A stretch of DNA of 64,000 nt from Microbacterium sp. Lineage in GTDB: Bacteria > Actinomycetota > Actinomycetes > Actinomycetales > Microbacteriaceae. Below the pieces are notes generated by a model that was not told the DNA's origin, ran no database searches, and was given only the letters and a program-made list of their open reading frames with translations. The first letter of the stretch is position 1. The number at the start of each line of letters is the position of its first letter. Of this stretch, positions 39,776 through 50,760 are shown piece by piece. The DNA is taken from assembly GCF_017305435.1 (NCBI RefSeq), contig NZ_JAFKIP010000002.1, positions 372,001-436,000 of the forward strand, written 5' to 3'. Both the position numbers and the translations under genes were made by a program.

Positions 39776-39778
39776 ACT
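39773..39778 (+). promoter_or_regulatory. Leaderless-type -10 of ilvD overlapping the otsB stop
   Basis: TAGACT begins with the otsB TAG stop and ends 6 bases before the ilvD ATG at 39785. No ribosome-binding site is present. Confidence 0.62.
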
Positions 39779-39784
39779 GCGAGA

Positions 39785-41500
39785 ATGCCTTCCTCCGACG
39801 ACACCAGCGCCACCGTCGACATCAAGCCCCGCTCTCGCGCCGTCACCGACGGCATCGAGGCGACGACCTCCCGCGGCATGCTCCGCGCGGTCGGCATGGG
39901 CGATGAGGACTGGGATAAGCCCCAGATCGGCATCGCGTCCAGCTGGAACGAGATCACCCCCTGCAACCTGAGCCTCGATCGCCTCGCCCAGGGGGCGAAG
40001 GAGGGCGTGCACGCCGGCGGCGGATACCCCCTGCAGTTCGGCACGATCTCCGTCTCCGACGGCATCTCGATGGGCCACGAGGGCATGCACTTCTCGCTCG
40101 TGAGCCGCGAGGTCATCGCCGACTCCGTCGAGACGGTCGTCATGGCTGAGCGCCTCGACGGCACGGTGCTGCTCGCCGGCTGCGACAAGTCGATCCCGGG
40201 CATGCTCATGGCCTCGGCCCGGCTCGACCTGTCGAGCGTCTTCCTCTATGCCGGATCGATCGCTCCCGGCTGGGTCAAGCTCTCCGACGGCACCGAGAAG
40301 GACGTCACGATCATCGACTCGTTCGAGGCGGTCGGCGCGTGCCTCGCGGGCAAGATGAGCGAGGCCGACTTGAAGCGCATCGAGTGCGCGATCGCGCCGG
40401 GCGAGGGCGCCTGCGGCGGCATGTACACCGCCAACACGATGGCGTCCGTCGCCGAGGCGCTCGGTCTCAGCCTGCCCGGATCCGCGGCCCCGCCGTCGGC
40501 CGACCGTCGTCGCGACTACTTCGCCCACCGCTCCGGCGAGGCGGTCGTGAATCTGCTCCGCCAAGGCATCACGACGCGCGACATCCTGACGCCGGATGCC
40601 TTCGAGAACGCGATCGCGCTCGCGATGGCCCTCGGCGGTTCGACCAATGTCGTGCTGCACCTGCTCGCGATCGCCCGCGAGGCCGAGGTCGAGCTGACTC
40701 TGAAGGACTTCAACCGCATCGGCGACAAGGTGCCCCACGTCGCCGACATGAAGCCGTTCGGCAAGTACGTCATGAACGACGTCGACCGGCACGGCGGCAT
40801 CCCCGTCATCATGAAGGCGATGCTCGACGAGGGACTCCTCCACGGAGACGCGCTCACCGTGACGGGCAAGACGCTCGCCGAGAACCTCGAGGACCTGAAC
40901 CCCGACCCCGTGGACGGCACCGTCATCCACACGTTCGACAACCCGATCCACAAGACCGGCGGCCTCACGATCCTGCACGGCTCGCTCGCACCGGAGGGCG
41001 CGGTCGTGAAGACCGCGGGGTTCGATGCGGCGGTCTTCGAGGGGCCGGCGCGCGTGTTCGAGCGCGAGCGCTCCGCGATCGACGCCCTCGCCGCCGGCGA
41101 CATCGAGGCGGGCAGCGTCGTCGTGATCCGCTACGAGGGCCCCAAGGGCGGCCCGGGCATGCGCGAGATGCTCGCCATCACGGCGGCCATCAAGGGCGCG
41201 GGGCTCGGAAAAGATGTACTACTCTTGACGGACGGACGATTCTCAGGCGGCACAACCGGCCTGTGCATCGGCCACATAGCACCCGAAGCGGTGGACGCTG
41301 GTCCCATCGCCTTCGTGCGCGATGGTGATCTGATACGGGTCGATATCGCGGCTCGCACGCTCGACCTACTCGTCGACGAGGCAGAGCTGAGCTCCCGCCG
41401 GGACGGCTGGGAGCCCCTTCCTCCGCGCTATACCCGTGGCGTTCTGGCCAAATACTCGAAGCTCGTGCACTCCGCTGCGGAGGGCGCGATCACGGGCTAG
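39785..41500 (+). CDS. ilvD: Dihydroxy-acid dehydratase
   Basis: The 571-residue enzyme dehydrates dihydroxy-isovalerate and -methylvalerate in valine, leucine and isoleucine synthesis. Its three Fe-S cysteines are Cys60 (NEITPC), Cys133 (AGCDKSIPG) and Cys210 (GACGGMYT). [18 protein letters not shown] and the late [19 protein letters not shown] are family segments. The start is leaderless-type. From about codon 475 the codons shift to AAA, GTA, CTA, TTG, CGA, TCA, ACA and ATA, unlike the rest of the gene (see findings). It heads the ilv cluster. Confidence 0.93.
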   Translation: MPSSDDTSATVDIKPRSRAVTDGIEATTSRGMLRAVGMGDEDWDKPQIGIASSWNEITPCNLSLDRLAQGAKEGVHAGGGYPLQFGTISVSDGISMGHEGMHFSLVSREVIADSVETVVMAERLDGTVLLAGCDKSIPGMLMASARLDLSSVFLYAGSIAPGWVKLSDGTEKDVTIIDSFEAVGACLAGKMSEADLKRIECAIAPGEGACGGMYTANTMASVAEALGLSLPGSAAPPSADRRRDYFAHRSGEAVVNLLRQGITTRDILTPDAFENAIALAMALGGSTNVVLHLLAIAREAEVELTLKDFNRIGDKVPHVADMKPFGKYVMNDVDRHGGIPVIMKAMLDEGLLHGDALTVTGKTLAENLEDLNPDPVDGTVIHTFDNPIHKTGGLTILHGSLAPEGAVVKTAGFDAAVFEGPARVFERERSAIDALAAGDIEAGSVVVIRYEGPKGGPGMREMLAITAAIKGAGLGKDVLLLTDGRFSGGTTGLCIGHIAPEAVDAGPIAFVRDGDLIRVDIAARTLDLLVDEAELSSRRDGWEPLPPRYTRGVLAKYSKLVHSAAEGAITG

Positions 41501-41548
41501 GCCCCGCACTCACGTCCGATCACGACTCATTTCATCGAGGTCTCACGC

Positions 41549-43351
41549 ATGTCACTCGACACCACTGCGGCCGTTCCCCGGCCGCCCGCCCGCGGCGCCT
41601 CCGCACTGGTGCTCACCGGCGCGGCCGCCGTCGTCCGCTCCCTGGAACTCCTGGGGGTCACCGACGTCTTCGGCCTCCCCGGCGGCGCCATCCTCCCCGT
41701 TTACGACCCGCTCATGGACTCGACCGAGCTCCGCCACATCCTCGTGCGGCACGAGCAGGGCGCCGGTCACGCCGCCGAGGGCTACGCCTCGGCATCCGGC
41801 AAGGTCGGCGTCGCGATCGCGACCAGCGGCCCCGGCGCCACCAACCTCGTGACGGCGATCGCCGATGCGTACATGGACTCGGTGCCGCTTCTCGCGATCA
41901 CCGGTCAGGTCTTCTCGACGCTCATGGGCACGGACGCCTTCCAGGAGGCGGACATCGTCGGCATCACGATGCCGATCACGAAGCACTCCTTCCTCGTGAA
42001 GGATGCCGCGGAGATCCCCGGCGCGATCGCCGCCGCCTACGAGATCGCCTCGACGGGCCGCCCCGGCCCTGTGCTCGTGGACATCACGAAGGACGCGCAG
42101 CAGGCCGAGGCGCCGTTCGTCTGGCCGCCGCGCTACGACCTGCCCGGCTACCGGCCGGTCACCAAGGCGCACGGCAAGCAGATCCAGGCCGCCGCCCACC
42201 TGCTGCAGACCGCCAAGAAGCCCGTGCTCTACGTGGGCGGCGGCGTCGTGCGCGCCGGAGCGTCGGCGGAGCTTCTCACGCTGGCCGAGACGACCGGGGC
42301 TCCCGTCGTCACGACGCTCATGGCGCGCGGGGCTTTCCCCGACTCGCACCCGCAGCACCTCGGTATGCCGGGCATGCACGGCACGGTCCCGGCCGTCCTC
42401 GCCCTGCAGGAGGCCGACCTCATCATCGCGCTCGGCGCGCGGTTCGACGACCGTGTGACGGGCAAGGCGGCGCTGTTCGCACCGAACGCGCAGGTCGTGC
42501 ACGTCGACATCGACCCCGCCGAGATCTCCAAGATCCGCACCGCCGATGTGCCGATCGTGGGCGATGTGCGGGAGGTGCTCATCGACCTCGACGCCGCCTT
42601 CCGGGGCGCGGCGGGCCCCGAGAAGCCCGATACCGCCGAGTGGTGGTCGTACCTCGAGGGGCTGCTCGACGAGTTCCCCCTCGGCTACACGCAGCCCAGT
42701 GACGGCCTCATGTCGCCGCAGTACGTCATCTCCCGCATCGGTGAGCTCACGGGTCCCGAGGGCGTGTACGCCGCGGGCGTCGGCCAGCACCAGATGTGGG
42801 CCGCGCAGTTCATCAAGTACGAGCGCCCGAATGCGTGGCTGAATTCGGGCGGCGCCGGCACGATGGGCTACTCCGTCCCGGCGGCGATGGGCGCGAAGGT
42901 CGCCGAGCCCGAGCGCCCGGTCTGGGCGATCGACGGCGACGGCTGCTTCCAGATGACCAATCAGGAGCTCGCGACCTGTGTCATCAACAACATCCCGATC
43001 AAGGTCGCGATCATCAACAACTCGTCGCTCGGCATGGTCCGTCAGTGGCAGACGCTGTTCTACAACGGCCGGTACTCCAACACCGACCTGAACACCGGCC
43101 ACGACACCGTCCGCATCCCCGACTTCGTGAAGCTCGCGGAGGCGTACGGCTGCCTCGCGATCCGCGTCGAGAAGGAGGAGGACGTGGATGCCGCGATCCG
43201 GACCGCCCTCGAGACGAACGACCGCCCCGTCGTGATCGATTTCGTCGTGTCCGCCGACGCGATGGTGTGGCCGATGGTCCCGCAGGGGGTCAGCAACAGC
43301 TACATCCAGTACGCGCGCGACCACGCGCCGAGCTTCGATGAGGAGGACTGA
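41549..43351 (+). CDS. ilvB: Acetolactate synthase, large subunit
   Basis: The 600-residue TPP enzyme condenses pyruvate with pyruvate or 2-oxobutyrate. The catalytic Glu is Glu69 in [13 protein letters not shown]. The TPP motif [19 protein letters not shown] lies near 455-473. [23 protein letters not shown] is a family segment. It is separated from ilvD by 48 bases with no leader peptide or attenuator seen, and stops 2 bases before ilvN. It acts with IlvN, which gives feedback control. Confidence 0.94.
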   Translation: MSLDTTAAVPRPPARGASALVLTGAAAVVRSLELLGVTDVFGLPGGAILPVYDPLMDSTELRHILVRHEQGAGHAAEGYASASGKVGVAIATSGPGATNLVTAIADAYMDSVPLLAITGQVFSTLMGTDAFQEADIVGITMPITKHSFLVKDAAEIPGAIAAAYEIASTGRPGPVLVDITKDAQQAEAPFVWPPRYDLPGYRPVTKAHGKQIQAAAHLLQTAKKPVLYVGGGVVRAGASAELLTLAETTGAPVVTTLMARGAFPDSHPQHLGMPGMHGTVPAVLALQEADLIIALGARFDDRVTGKAALFAPNAQVVHVDIDPAEISKIRTADVPIVGDVREVLIDLDAAFRGAAGPEKPDTAEWWSYLEGLLDEFPLGYTQPSDGLMSPQYVISRIGELTGPEGVYAAGVGQHQMWAAQFIKYERPNAWLNSGGAGTMGYSVPAAMGAKVAEPERPVWAIDGDGCFQMTNQELATCVINNIPIKVAIINNSSLGMVRQWQTLFYNGRYSNTDLNTGHDTVRIPDFVKLAEAYGCLAIRVEKEEDVDAAIRTALETNDRPVVIDFVVSADAMVWPMVPQGVSNSYIQYARDHAPSFDEED

Positions 43352-43353
43352 GC

Positions 43354-43863
43354 ATGAGCAAGCACGTTCTGAGCCTCCTCGTCGAGGACAAGCCCGGCCT
43401 CCTCACCCGCGTCGCGGGTCTGTTCGCCCGCCGCGGCTTCAACATCGAGTCGCTCGCCGTGGGCGTCACCGAGGTGCCGGGGCTGTCCCGCATCACGGTC
43501 GTCGTCGACGTCGAGGGTCTGCCGCTCGAGCAGGTGACCAAGCAGCTGAACAAGCTCGTGAACGTCATCAAGATCGTCGAGCTCGAGCAGACGGCATCCG
43601 TCCAGCGCGAGCACATGCTCATCAAGGTGCGCGCCGACAACCAGACCCGATCGAACGTGATCGAGGTCGTCAACCTGTTCCGCGCCTCGGTCGTCGACTA
43701 CGCCACGGATGCGCTCGTCATCGAGGTGACCGGCGACCGCGGCAAGGTCGATGCGATCCTGCGCGCTCTGGAGCCCTTCGGGATCAAGGAGCTCGCCCAG
43801 TCCGGCATGGTCGCCATCGGCCGCGGCGGCAAGTCCATCACCGAGCGGGTCCTCCGCAACTAG
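43354..43863 (+). CDS. ilvN: Acetolactate synthase, small (regulatory) subunit
   Basis: The 169-residue protein has the N-terminal ACT domain (LSLLVEDKPGLLTRVAGLFARRGFNIESL, about 5-33, and GLSRITVVVD), which binds valine, and the ALS_ss_C domain after residue 80 (TRSNVIEVVNLFRASVVDYA, IEVTGDRGKVDAILRALEPFGIKE). It starts 2 bases after ilvB. The end is followed by two REP-like hairpins and ilvC. Confidence 0.94.
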   Translation: MSKHVLSLLVEDKPGLLTRVAGLFARRGFNIESLAVGVTEVPGLSRITVVVDVEGLPLEQVTKQLNKLVNVIKIVELEQTASVQREHMLIKVRADNQTRSNVIEVVNLFRASVVDYATDALVIEVTGDRGKVDAILRALEPFGIKELAQSGMVAIGRGGKSITERVLRN

Positions 43864-43870
43864 CCGCCCG

Positions 43871-44990
<1,120 letters not shown>

Positions 44991-45002
44991 TCCCCGCAGA
45001 CT

Positions 45003-45072
45003 CTCGGCACACCCGCCGAGTCAGGCTGTCACAGGCCAGGAAGCCCGACCCCGCACCCGGGGCCGGGCTTCC
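45003..45072 (+). terminator. Two hairpins after ilvC
   Basis: CTCGGC at 45003-45008 pairs with GCCGAG at 45015-45020. A larger stem follows (left arm 45039-45053, right arm 45058-45072, one mismatch) with a 4-base loop, then GCCGTTTGC. Together they end the ilv transcript before cutC. Confidence 0.75.
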
Positions 45073-45081
45073 GCCGTTTGC

Positions 45082-45087
45082 TAGCGT
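45082..45087 (+). promoter_or_regulatory. Leaderless-type -10 for cutC
   Basis: TAGCGT ends 7 bases before the ATG at 45095. The ATG at 45089 lies inside that spacer and cannot be the start of the same transcript. Confidence 0.6.
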
Positions 45088-45094
45088 GATGACC

Positions 45095-45835
45095 ATGACC
45101 GCCGTGCTCGAGATCGCCGTCCAGGACCCTGCCGGAGCGCGTGCGGCGATCGCGGCGGGCGCCGATCGGCTGGAGCTCTGCCAGGCGCTCGGTGTCGGCG
45201 GGCTGACCCCGTCGATCGGTCTCGTCGAGGCGGTCGCGGCGGCTGTCGGCGGGGACAGGGTGAACGTCCTCGTCCGGCCGCGCGGCGGCGGCTTCGTCTA
45301 CGACGACGAGGAGGTCGCGCTCGTCGCGGCCGACATCGTGGCAGCGGTTCGTGCGGGCGCGGGCGGTGTCGTGATCGGCGCGCTCACCGCCGATGGGCAG
45401 GCGGATCTCGATGCCGTCGCCCGCTGGCGGGATGCCGCGGGCGGCGCCGCACTCGTCTTCCACCGCGCGATCGACGCGACCGGAGACCCGGTCGCCGTGC
45501 TCGCGGAACTGTATGCCGTCGGTGTCGACCGGGTCCTGACGTCCGGCGGTGCGGCGCGCTCGATCGACGGCGTGCCGACTCTCGCGCGGCTCGTCGAGGC
45601 CGCCGGGGATGTCGAGATCATGGCGGGCGGCGGCGGCGTCCGTCCGGTGGACATCCCCGCGATCCTCGCCGCCGGTGTCGGCGCCGTGCACCTCTCCGCC
45701 CGCGGGCAGGCGGGCCTCGACGCCCCCGCGGGCCCGGGCGGGGGCGCCCCCGGCCACGACGTCACGGACGCAGCCGTCGTCGCGGAGGCGGTCGCCGCCA
45801 TGCGCGCGGTCGCCGGCAGCACGGCACGCTCCTGA
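45095..45835 (+). CDS. cutC: CutC family protein
   Basis: The 246-residue TIM-barrel protein has the CutC segments LEIAVQDPAGARAAIAAGADRLELCQAL (split), GGLTPSIGLVEAV (26-50 region), NVLVRPRGGGFVYDDEE (about 57-73), VFHRAIDATGDP and VLTSGGAARSIDG (about 150-162). The family was named for copper tolerance, but its exact role is unsettled. It has its own promoter and is not part of the ilv operon despite the position. Confidence 0.88.
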   Translation: MTAVLEIAVQDPAGARAAIAAGADRLELCQALGVGGLTPSIGLVEAVAAAVGGDRVNVLVRPRGGGFVYDDEEVALVAADIVAAVRAGAGGVVIGALTADGQADLDAVARWRDAAGGAALVFHRAIDATGDPVAVLAELYAVGVDRVLTSGGAARSIDGVPTLARLVEAAGDVEIMAGGGGVRPVDIPAILAAGVGAVHLSARGQAGLDAPAGPGGGAPGHDVTDAAVVAEAVAAMRAVAGSTARS

Positions 45836-45841
45836 CCGCGA

Positions 45842-45847
45842 TACGCT
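45842..45847 (+). promoter_or_regulatory. Leaderless-type -10 for the three-span membrane gene
   Basis: TACGCT ends 7 bases before the GTG at 45855. No ribosome-binding site is seen. Confidence 0.6.
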
Positions 45848-45854
45848 GAGCCGC

Positions 45855-46382
45855 GTGAGCACAGGACGCGACGACGACGCCCTCCGCTGGGACGGCGACG
45901 ACGACCCCACGCTGGTGGCATCGAAAGCACCCGAGCCGACATCTCCCGCGGCGACACCGTCCACGCCGTCCGAGCCGCTGGCGCTTCCGGACGGCTTCAC
46001 CGCCGTCGGCAAGGACAGCGAGAAGGTCGGCCACATCGAAGCGGACGGCGCCGTCGTGATGCCGGGGGAGCGTGCACAGCTCTCGAGCGCGGTCCTGCTG
46101 ACCCTCGGCGTCCTCGCCGGTGCCTATGTGCTCTTCACGGTCGGCTGGATCATCGGTGGGCTCCGGCTGCAGGGCGCCTCGCAGGTCCTCATCGGCCCCG
46201 TCGGCTACCAGGCGGCACTGTGGACCGCCGTCGCGGCGCCGCTGCTGTGGTTCGTCGGTGTCTACGTGCTGACGCGTGCGTCGAAGACATGGGTGCGCGT
46301 CACGTGGCTCTTCGCCGGACTCGCGCTCCTCGCCCCGTGGCCGTTCCTCATGGTCGCCGCAGTGGGGATGGTGGCATCGTGA
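45855..46382 (+). CDS. Membrane protein with acidic N-terminal tail
   Basis: The 175-residue product has a 75-residue acidic, Pro/Thr/Ser-rich cytoplasmic part and three membrane segments (about 79-100, 118-138, 150-172) with many Trp. The start is the GTG 7 bases after TACGCT. The next gene overlaps its stop (GTGA), so the two form an operon. No family was recognised. The layout suggests a small envelope protein. Confidence 0.75.
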   Translation: MSTGRDDDALRWDGDDDPTLVASKAPEPTSPAATPSTPSEPLALPDGFTAVGKDSEKVGHIEADGAVVMPGERAQLSSAVLLTLGVLAGAYVLFTVGWIIGGLRLQGASQVLIGPVGYQAALWTAVAAPLLWFVGVYVLTRASKTWVRVTWLFAGLALLAPWPFLMVAAVGMVAS

Positions 46383-46732
46383 CTGCAGACACCGTCTCCG
46401 CCTCTTCGTCGCGACCCGTACGACCGACCTGGGTGGTCGTGGCGGTCTCGGTCTTCTTCGGGTTGTTCTATGCCTATGTCGTCTGGAGCGCCGTGGGCTT
46501 CCTGGTGTCACAGGCGACCGGGCCGCTCGGCCTCAACGGGGCGGGCTGGAGCCTCCTCTTGGCCGCGGTCGCCTTTCCGCTCATCGCCTTCGGCGTGGCG
46601 TTCGCGATCGGGTGGCGGCGCGTGTGGTGGGAGTTCTCGCTGACCCTCCTCGTCGGGCTCGGGCTCGTCGCCGTCTTCTGGCTGAACGTCGTCGCCTACA
46701 GCGTGATGTTCGGGGCATCTCTGCTCGGATGA
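46379..46732 (+). CDS. 117-residue three-span membrane protein
   Basis: The GTG overlaps the previous stop. Three hydrophobic segments (about 18-38, 53-75, 88-112) with Trp and Tyr near the borders mark a small polytopic membrane protein, perhaps a partner of the preceding one. No motif was recognised. A short 3' spacer leads to the serA promoter. Confidence 0.74.
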   Translation: MTADTVSASSSRPVRPTWVVVAVSVFFGLFYAYVVWSAVGFLVSQATGPLGLNGAGWSLLLAAVAFPLIAFGVAFAIGWRRVWWEFSLTLLVGLGLVAVFWLNVVAYSVMFGASLLG

Positions 46733-46773
46733 ACCGCGCCGTCACACGGTCATCGACCCCTCGCCGCCGCCGG

Positions 46774-46779
46774 TAGGCT
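46774..46779 (+). promoter_or_regulatory. Likely -10 of serA, with a leader
   Basis: TAGGCT lies 66 bases before the GTG at 46846, predicting a leader of about 60 bases. AAAGG at 46832-46836 is the probable ribosome-binding site. No conserved leader structure or short peptide was found. Confidence 0.5.
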
Positions 46780-46845
46780 GGAGCTCTTCCACCCGTGCGC
46801 TGAATCCTCAGCCGCGCTCTGCCTCCTTCGCAAAGGTCTGCCGCC

Positions 46846-48450
46846 GTGTCCCAGCCCGTCGTCCTCATCGCCGAAGAACTCTCTCCCGCCACGATCGACG
46901 CCCTCGGGGAGGGCTTCGACGTCCGCAGCGTCGACGGCACCGACCGCCCCGCGCTCCTCGCCGCGATCGCCGAAGCCGACGCGATCCTCATCCGCTCGGC
47001 GACCAAGGTCGACGCCGAGGCGATCGCCGCGGCATCCCGTCTGAAGGTCGTCGCCCGCGCGGGCGTCGGTCTCGACAACGTCGACATCAAGGCCGCGACC
47101 GCGGCGGGCGTCATGGTCGTCAACGCGCCGACCTCGAACATCATCTCCGCCGCCGAGCTCACCGTCGGCCACATCCTCTCGCTTGCCCGGCACATCCCGG
47201 CCGCGCACGCGTCGCTGTCCGCCGGCGCCTGGAAGCGCAGCTCGTTCACCGGGACGGAGCTCTTCGAGAAGACCGTCGGCATCATCGGACTCGGCCGCAT
47301 CGGTGCGCTCATCGCGGCGCGCCTGCAGGGCTTCGGCGTGACGGTCGTCGCCTACGACCCGTATGTGACGCCGGCCCGCGCCCAGCAGCTCGGCGTGACG
47401 CTGCTGCCTCTCGACGACCTGCTCGCGCAGAGCGACTTCGTCACGATCCACATGCCGAAGACGCCCGAGACGACCGGCATGATCGGTGCGGAGCAGTTCG
47501 CCCTCATGAAGCCGACCGCGTACGTGGTCAACGTCGCCCGTGGCGGCCTCATCGACGAGGAGGCGCTCTTCACGGCGCTCACGACCGGTGAGATCGCCGG
47601 CGCGGGCCTCGACGTGTTCACGTCCGAGCCGCCGAAGGAGGACGGCACGGCCTTCCCGCTGCTGTCGCTGCCCAACGTCATCGTGACGCCGCACCTCGGC
47701 GCCTCGACCGACGAGGCGCAGGAGAAGGCGGGCATCTCGGTCGCCCGCTCCGTCAAGCTCGCGCTCGAAGGTGACCTCGTGCCCGATGCCGTCAACGTCG
47801 CGGGCGGCGTCATCGACCCGTTCGTGCGCCCCGGCATCGCCCTCGTCGAGCAGCTCGGCCAGGTGTTCTCCGGCCTCGCCGCGAGCGCGCTGACGAGCCT
47901 CGACATCGAAGTGCGGGGTGAGCTCGCCGCGTACGACGTCAGCGTCTACCGCCTGGCCGCACTCAAGGGCATCCTGTCGAAGATCGTCAGCGAGAACGTC
48001 TCCTACGTCAACGCGCCGCTGTTCGCCGAGCAGCGCGGCATCGAGACGCGCATGATCATCGAGGCCGACAGCCCGCTGTACCGCAACATCACGATCCTCC
48101 GGGGCACGCTCTCCGACGGCACCGTGCTGACCGTGGCGGGCACGCTCGCCGGCACCCGCATGGTGCCGAAGATCGTCGGCATCAACGGCTACGAGATCGA
48201 GGTCCCGATCGAGCAGCACCACGTCGTGATGCGGTACGCCGACCGCCCCGGCATCGTCGCGATCTACGGTCAGGAGCTGGGCGCTGCGGGCATCAACATC
48301 GCGGGGCTGTTCGTCGCACACCCGGATGCCTCCGGCCGCGCTCTCTCGGTGCTGACGGTCGACCAGCCGGTGCCCGACGAGATCCTCGAGAACATGCGCG
48401 CGGCGGTCGGCGCGGACCTCTTCCGTCAGATCGAGATCACCGAGGCCTGA
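46846..48450 (+). CDS. serA: D-3-phosphoglycerate dehydrogenase
   Basis: The 534-residue enzyme starts the serine pathway. It has the NAD motif GLGRIGALIAARLQGFG (about 148-164), the catalytic Arg in NVARGGLIDEEAL, Glu in SEPPKEDG and His in TPHLGASTDEAQ. The long C-terminal half has an allosteric substrate-binding (ASB) domain and an ACT domain (about 460-534). This is the actinobacterial long form. It is flanked by a nested palindrome at 48466-48530 that separates it from the TetR gene. Confidence 0.93.
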   Translation: MSQPVVLIAEELSPATIDALGEGFDVRSVDGTDRPALLAAIAEADAILIRSATKVDAEAIAAASRLKVVARAGVGLDNVDIKAATAAGVMVVNAPTSNIISAAELTVGHILSLARHIPAAHASLSAGAWKRSSFTGTELFEKTVGIIGLGRIGALIAARLQGFGVTVVAYDPYVTPARAQQLGVTLLPLDDLLAQSDFVTIHMPKTPETTGMIGAEQFALMKPTAYVVNVARGGLIDEEALFTALTTGEIAGAGLDVFTSEPPKEDGTAFPLLSLPNVIVTPHLGASTDEAQEKAGISVARSVKLALEGDLVPDAVNVAGGVIDPFVRPGIALVEQLGQVFSGLAASALTSLDIEVRGELAAYDVSVYRLAALKGILSKIVSENVSYVNAPLFAEQRGIETRMIIEADSPLYRNITILRGTLSDGTVLTVAGTLAGTRMVPKIVGINGYEIEVPIEQHHVVMRYADRPGIVAIYGQELGAAGINIAGLFVAHPDASGRALSVLTVDQPVPDEILENMRAAVGADLFRQIEITEA

Positions 48451-48465
48451 CGCCCCGCACGAACG

Positions 48466-48530
48466 TCGCAGATCGTCGCGAACTCCGCAGGATGTCGCCC
48501 GATTCCTGCGGAGTTCGTGTCATTCTGCGA
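48466..48530. repeat. Nested palindrome between serA and tetR
   Basis: An inner perfect 14-bp stem (CGAACTCCGCAGGA at 48479-48492 with TCCTGCGGAGTTCG at 48504-48517, 11-base loop) is framed by an outer pair TCGCAGA (48466-48472) and TCTGCGA (48524-48530). It lies between convergent genes and would terminate both. The two-layer form resembles a dispersed repeat more than an ordinary terminator. Confidence 0.75.
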
Positions 48531-48570
48531 GGTTGCGCCTGCGTCTGCGCGGGCGGGGGAGCAGCGCCGC

Positions 48571-49140
48571 TCAGCGGGCTGAGCGCTCGACGAGCGCGAT
48601 CAGAGCGTCCATGGCCGCACCCTCGGGCACCGGGCCCGGAACCGCTCCGGCGGCGAGGGCGTTGTTGAAGTAGAGGCCGTCGCTGACCAGAAGCACGAGC
48701 TGCAGTGCGGTCTCGTCTCGGGTGTGTGGACGCAGAGCGCCCTCCCACAGCTCCCGGACGCGCCGGAGCGCGTCCACGGCGGCGACGCTTCCGCCCTGCG
48801 CGAGGCGAGAGCCCGCGATGAGGGCGCGATCGATGGGGGAGTCGTCCATCACCGACGAGCGCAGGAAGGCGGACACGAGGCCCTCCGGCTCGGACTCCAT
48901 CTCCACGAGGTCGTCGTGGGCGAGCTGCTCCATGCGTTCGAGCAGCGCCGTCTCCAGGGCGTCCTTCGACGCGAAGTGGTAGAGCAGCCCCCCTTTGGAG
49001 ACGCCCGCCGCCTGCGCTGCGGCATCCATCGTCGCAGCCCTCGGCCCGTCAGCGATCAGCAGCCCCTCGAACGCATCGAGGACGCTCTCACGAGCACGTG
49101 GCGGGCGGGACATGGGCTCCATCTTCTCGCGTCGGAACAC
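48571..49140 (-). CDS. TetR-family regulator of the adjacent MFS gene
   Basis: The 189-residue product has the TetR helix-turn-helix at about 15-60 (ARESVLDAFEGLLIADGPRAATMDAAAQAAGVSKGGLLYHF in parts) and an all-helix ligand domain. The GTG at 49140 is the longest start; ATGs at 49122 and 49113 are also possible. Minus-strand TATAGT (49152-49157) is the likely -10. It diverges from the MFS gene with an operator-like palindrome (49153-49174) between them, the usual TetR/efflux pump arrangement. Confidence 0.83.
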   Translation of the reverse strand: MFRREKMEPMSRPPRARESVLDAFEGLLIADGPRAATMDAAAQAAGVSKGGLLYHFASKDALETALLERMEQLAHDDLVEMESEPEGLVSAFLRSSVMDDSPIDRALIAGSRLAQGGSVAAVDALRRVRELWEGALRPHTRDETALQLVLLVSDGLYFNNALAAGAVPGPVPEGAAMDALIALVERSAR

Positions 49141-49152
49141 GGTCGTCTGTTA

Positions 49153-49174
49153 CTATACCGGCTGGACGGTGTAG
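49153..49174. promoter_or_regulatory. TetR operator-like palindrome
   Basis: CTATACCG at 49153-49160 and CGGTGTAG at 49167-49174 form an 8-bp inverted repeat with one mismatch and a 6-base spacer. It overlaps the tetR -10 and ends 2 bases before the MFS ATG at 49177, so one dimer could silence both genes. Confidence 0.7.
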
Positions 49175-49176
49175 AA

Positions 49177-50760
49177 ATGACATTGACAGAAGAACTCCGG
49201 ATCGCCGACGCGCAGGGTCGCAGGGTGGGCTGGCGCGGCTGGGCGGCCCTCGTGGTGCTCATGCTGCCCGTGCTGCTCGTCTCGGTCGACAACACGGTGC
49301 TGAGCTTCGCGCTGCCCGACATCGCGCGAGACCTCGGGCCGACGAGCGCGCAGCAGCTGTGGATCATCGACGCCTACCCCCTCGTGCTGGCGGGCCTGCT
49401 CGTGACGATGGGCACGCTCGGCGACCGCTTCGGACGCCGCCGCATGCTCCTCATCGGTGCGATCGGATTCGCCGCGATCTCGGCCCTCGCCGCCTTCGCC
49501 CCCACCGCCGGCTGGCTGATCGCCGCACGGGCTGGCATGGGTGTCTTCGGCGCCATGCTCATGCCGTCAACGCTGTCGCTCCTGCGCTCGATCTTCACCG
49601 ACCGCGAGCAGCGTCGATTCGCCATCGCCGTCTGGGCGGCGATGTTCTCGGCGGGTTCTGCCGCGGGTCCGATCGTCGGAGGCATCCTGCTCGAGCACTT
49701 CGAGTGGGGCGCTGTCTTCCTCATGGCGGTGCCCGTCCTCGTGCCGCTGCTCGTGTTCGCGCCCCTTCTCGTTCCGGAGAGCCGCGACCCGCACCCGGGG
49801 CGCATCGACCCGATCTCGATCGTGCTCTCGATGGCGACGCTGGTGCCGATCGTCTTCGCGATCAAGGAGGCCGCGGTGCACGGCTTCGACCTCATGATCC
49901 CGGTGCTCGTCGTCGTCGGTCTCGGGTTCGGCGTGCTGTTCGTCCGCCGCCAGCTGCGGATGGACGTCCCGATGCTCGATATGCGCCTCTTCGCGCGGGG
50001 CACCTTCACGGGAGCACTCCTCGTGAACCTCTTGAGCGTCGTCGCGCTCGTCGGCTTCCTGTTCTTCGTCGCGCAGCACCTGCAGCTGATCGTGGGGCTG
50101 TCACCGATGCAGGCCGGGTTCGCGCTGGTCCCCGGCATGGTGGCGATGATCATCTCCGGCCTCGTCGTCGTGCCGATCGCGTCGCGTGTGAATGCGCGCA
50201 TCGTCGTGCCGGCGGCGCTCGTGTTCTCGGTGACGGGCTACGTCCTCGTCGCGCTCTCGGCGACCGATGCCGACCTCGGCATCCTCGTCGCCGCCTTCGT
50301 CCTCCTCGGTCTCGGCATCGGAGCGGCCGAGACCGTCTCGAACGACCTCATCCTCTCGAGCGCGCCGCCGCAGAAAGCGGGCGCTGCCAGCGCCGTCTCC
50401 GAGACCGCCTACGAGCTCGGTGCCGTCCTCGGGACGGCGGTGCTCGGCGGCATCCTGACCTCGCTCTTCCGGAACGGGATGACGCTGCCGGCGGGCATCG
50501 ACGGCGCAGCCGCGGATGCCGCGCGGGAGACCCTCGCGGGCGCCATGGCCGTGGCCGACCGGGTGGGGGGATCGCTCGGCGATCAGCTGCGCCTCGCCGC
50601 CGCGCACGCGTTCGACTCGGGTGTCGTCGTGACGTCTCTGGTGGGCGCGGGCCTCGTCGTGGCGGCGGCCGTCATCGCGGCCACTACGCTGAGTACGGAA
50701 CCCCACACCAGCGAGGAGAGCGATGTCGCGCGTCGTCAGATTGGCACTGATCCCCGGTGA
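49177..50760 (+). CDS. MFS multidrug exporter, DHA2 (14-span) type
   Basis: The 527-residue protein has about 14 hydrophobic segments. It has the motif [21 protein letters not shown] (about 36-56), the loop [21 protein letters not shown] (about 76-96) and the [19 protein letters not shown] exporter motif near 162-180, all typical of the EmrB/QacA branch. The upstream frame to 48,724 is antisense to tetR and not coding. The end overlaps leuB by 38 bases. It is controlled by the divergent TetR. Confidence 0.88.
   Translation: MTLTEELRIADAQGRRVGWRGWAALVVLMLPVLLVSVDNTVLSFALPDIARDLGPTSAQQLWIIDAYPLVLAGLLVTMGTLGDRFGRRRMLLIGAIGFAAISALAAFAPTAGWLIAARAGMGVFGAMLMPSTLSLLRSIFTDREQRRFAIAVWAAMFSAGSAAGPIVGGILLEHFEWGAVFLMAVPVLVPLLVFAPLLVPESRDPHPGRIDPISIVLSMATLVPIVFAIKEAAVHGFDLMIPVLVVVGLGFGVLFVRRQLRMDVPMLDMRLFARGTFTGALLVNLLSVVALVGFLFFVAQHLQLIVGLSPMQAGFALVPGMVAMIISGLVVVPIASRVNARIVVPAALVFSVTGYVLVALSATDADLGILVAAFVLLGLGIGAAETVSNDLILSSAPPQKAGAASAVSETAYELGAVLGTAVLGGILTSLFRNGMTLPAGIDGAAADAARETLAGAMAVADRVGGSLGDQLRLAAAHAFDSGVVVTSLVGAGLVVAAAVIAATTLSTEPHTSEESDVARRQIGTDPR

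Noticed and set aside
41500-41549. Branched-chain attenuator or leader peptide before ilvB
   Set aside because: Only 48 bases separate the genes. No Val/Leu/Ile-rich short frame or terminator-antiterminator pair was found.
46780-46845. Riboswitch or leader peptide before serA
   Set aside because: The 60-base leader has no conserved aptamer pattern and no convincing short reading frame.
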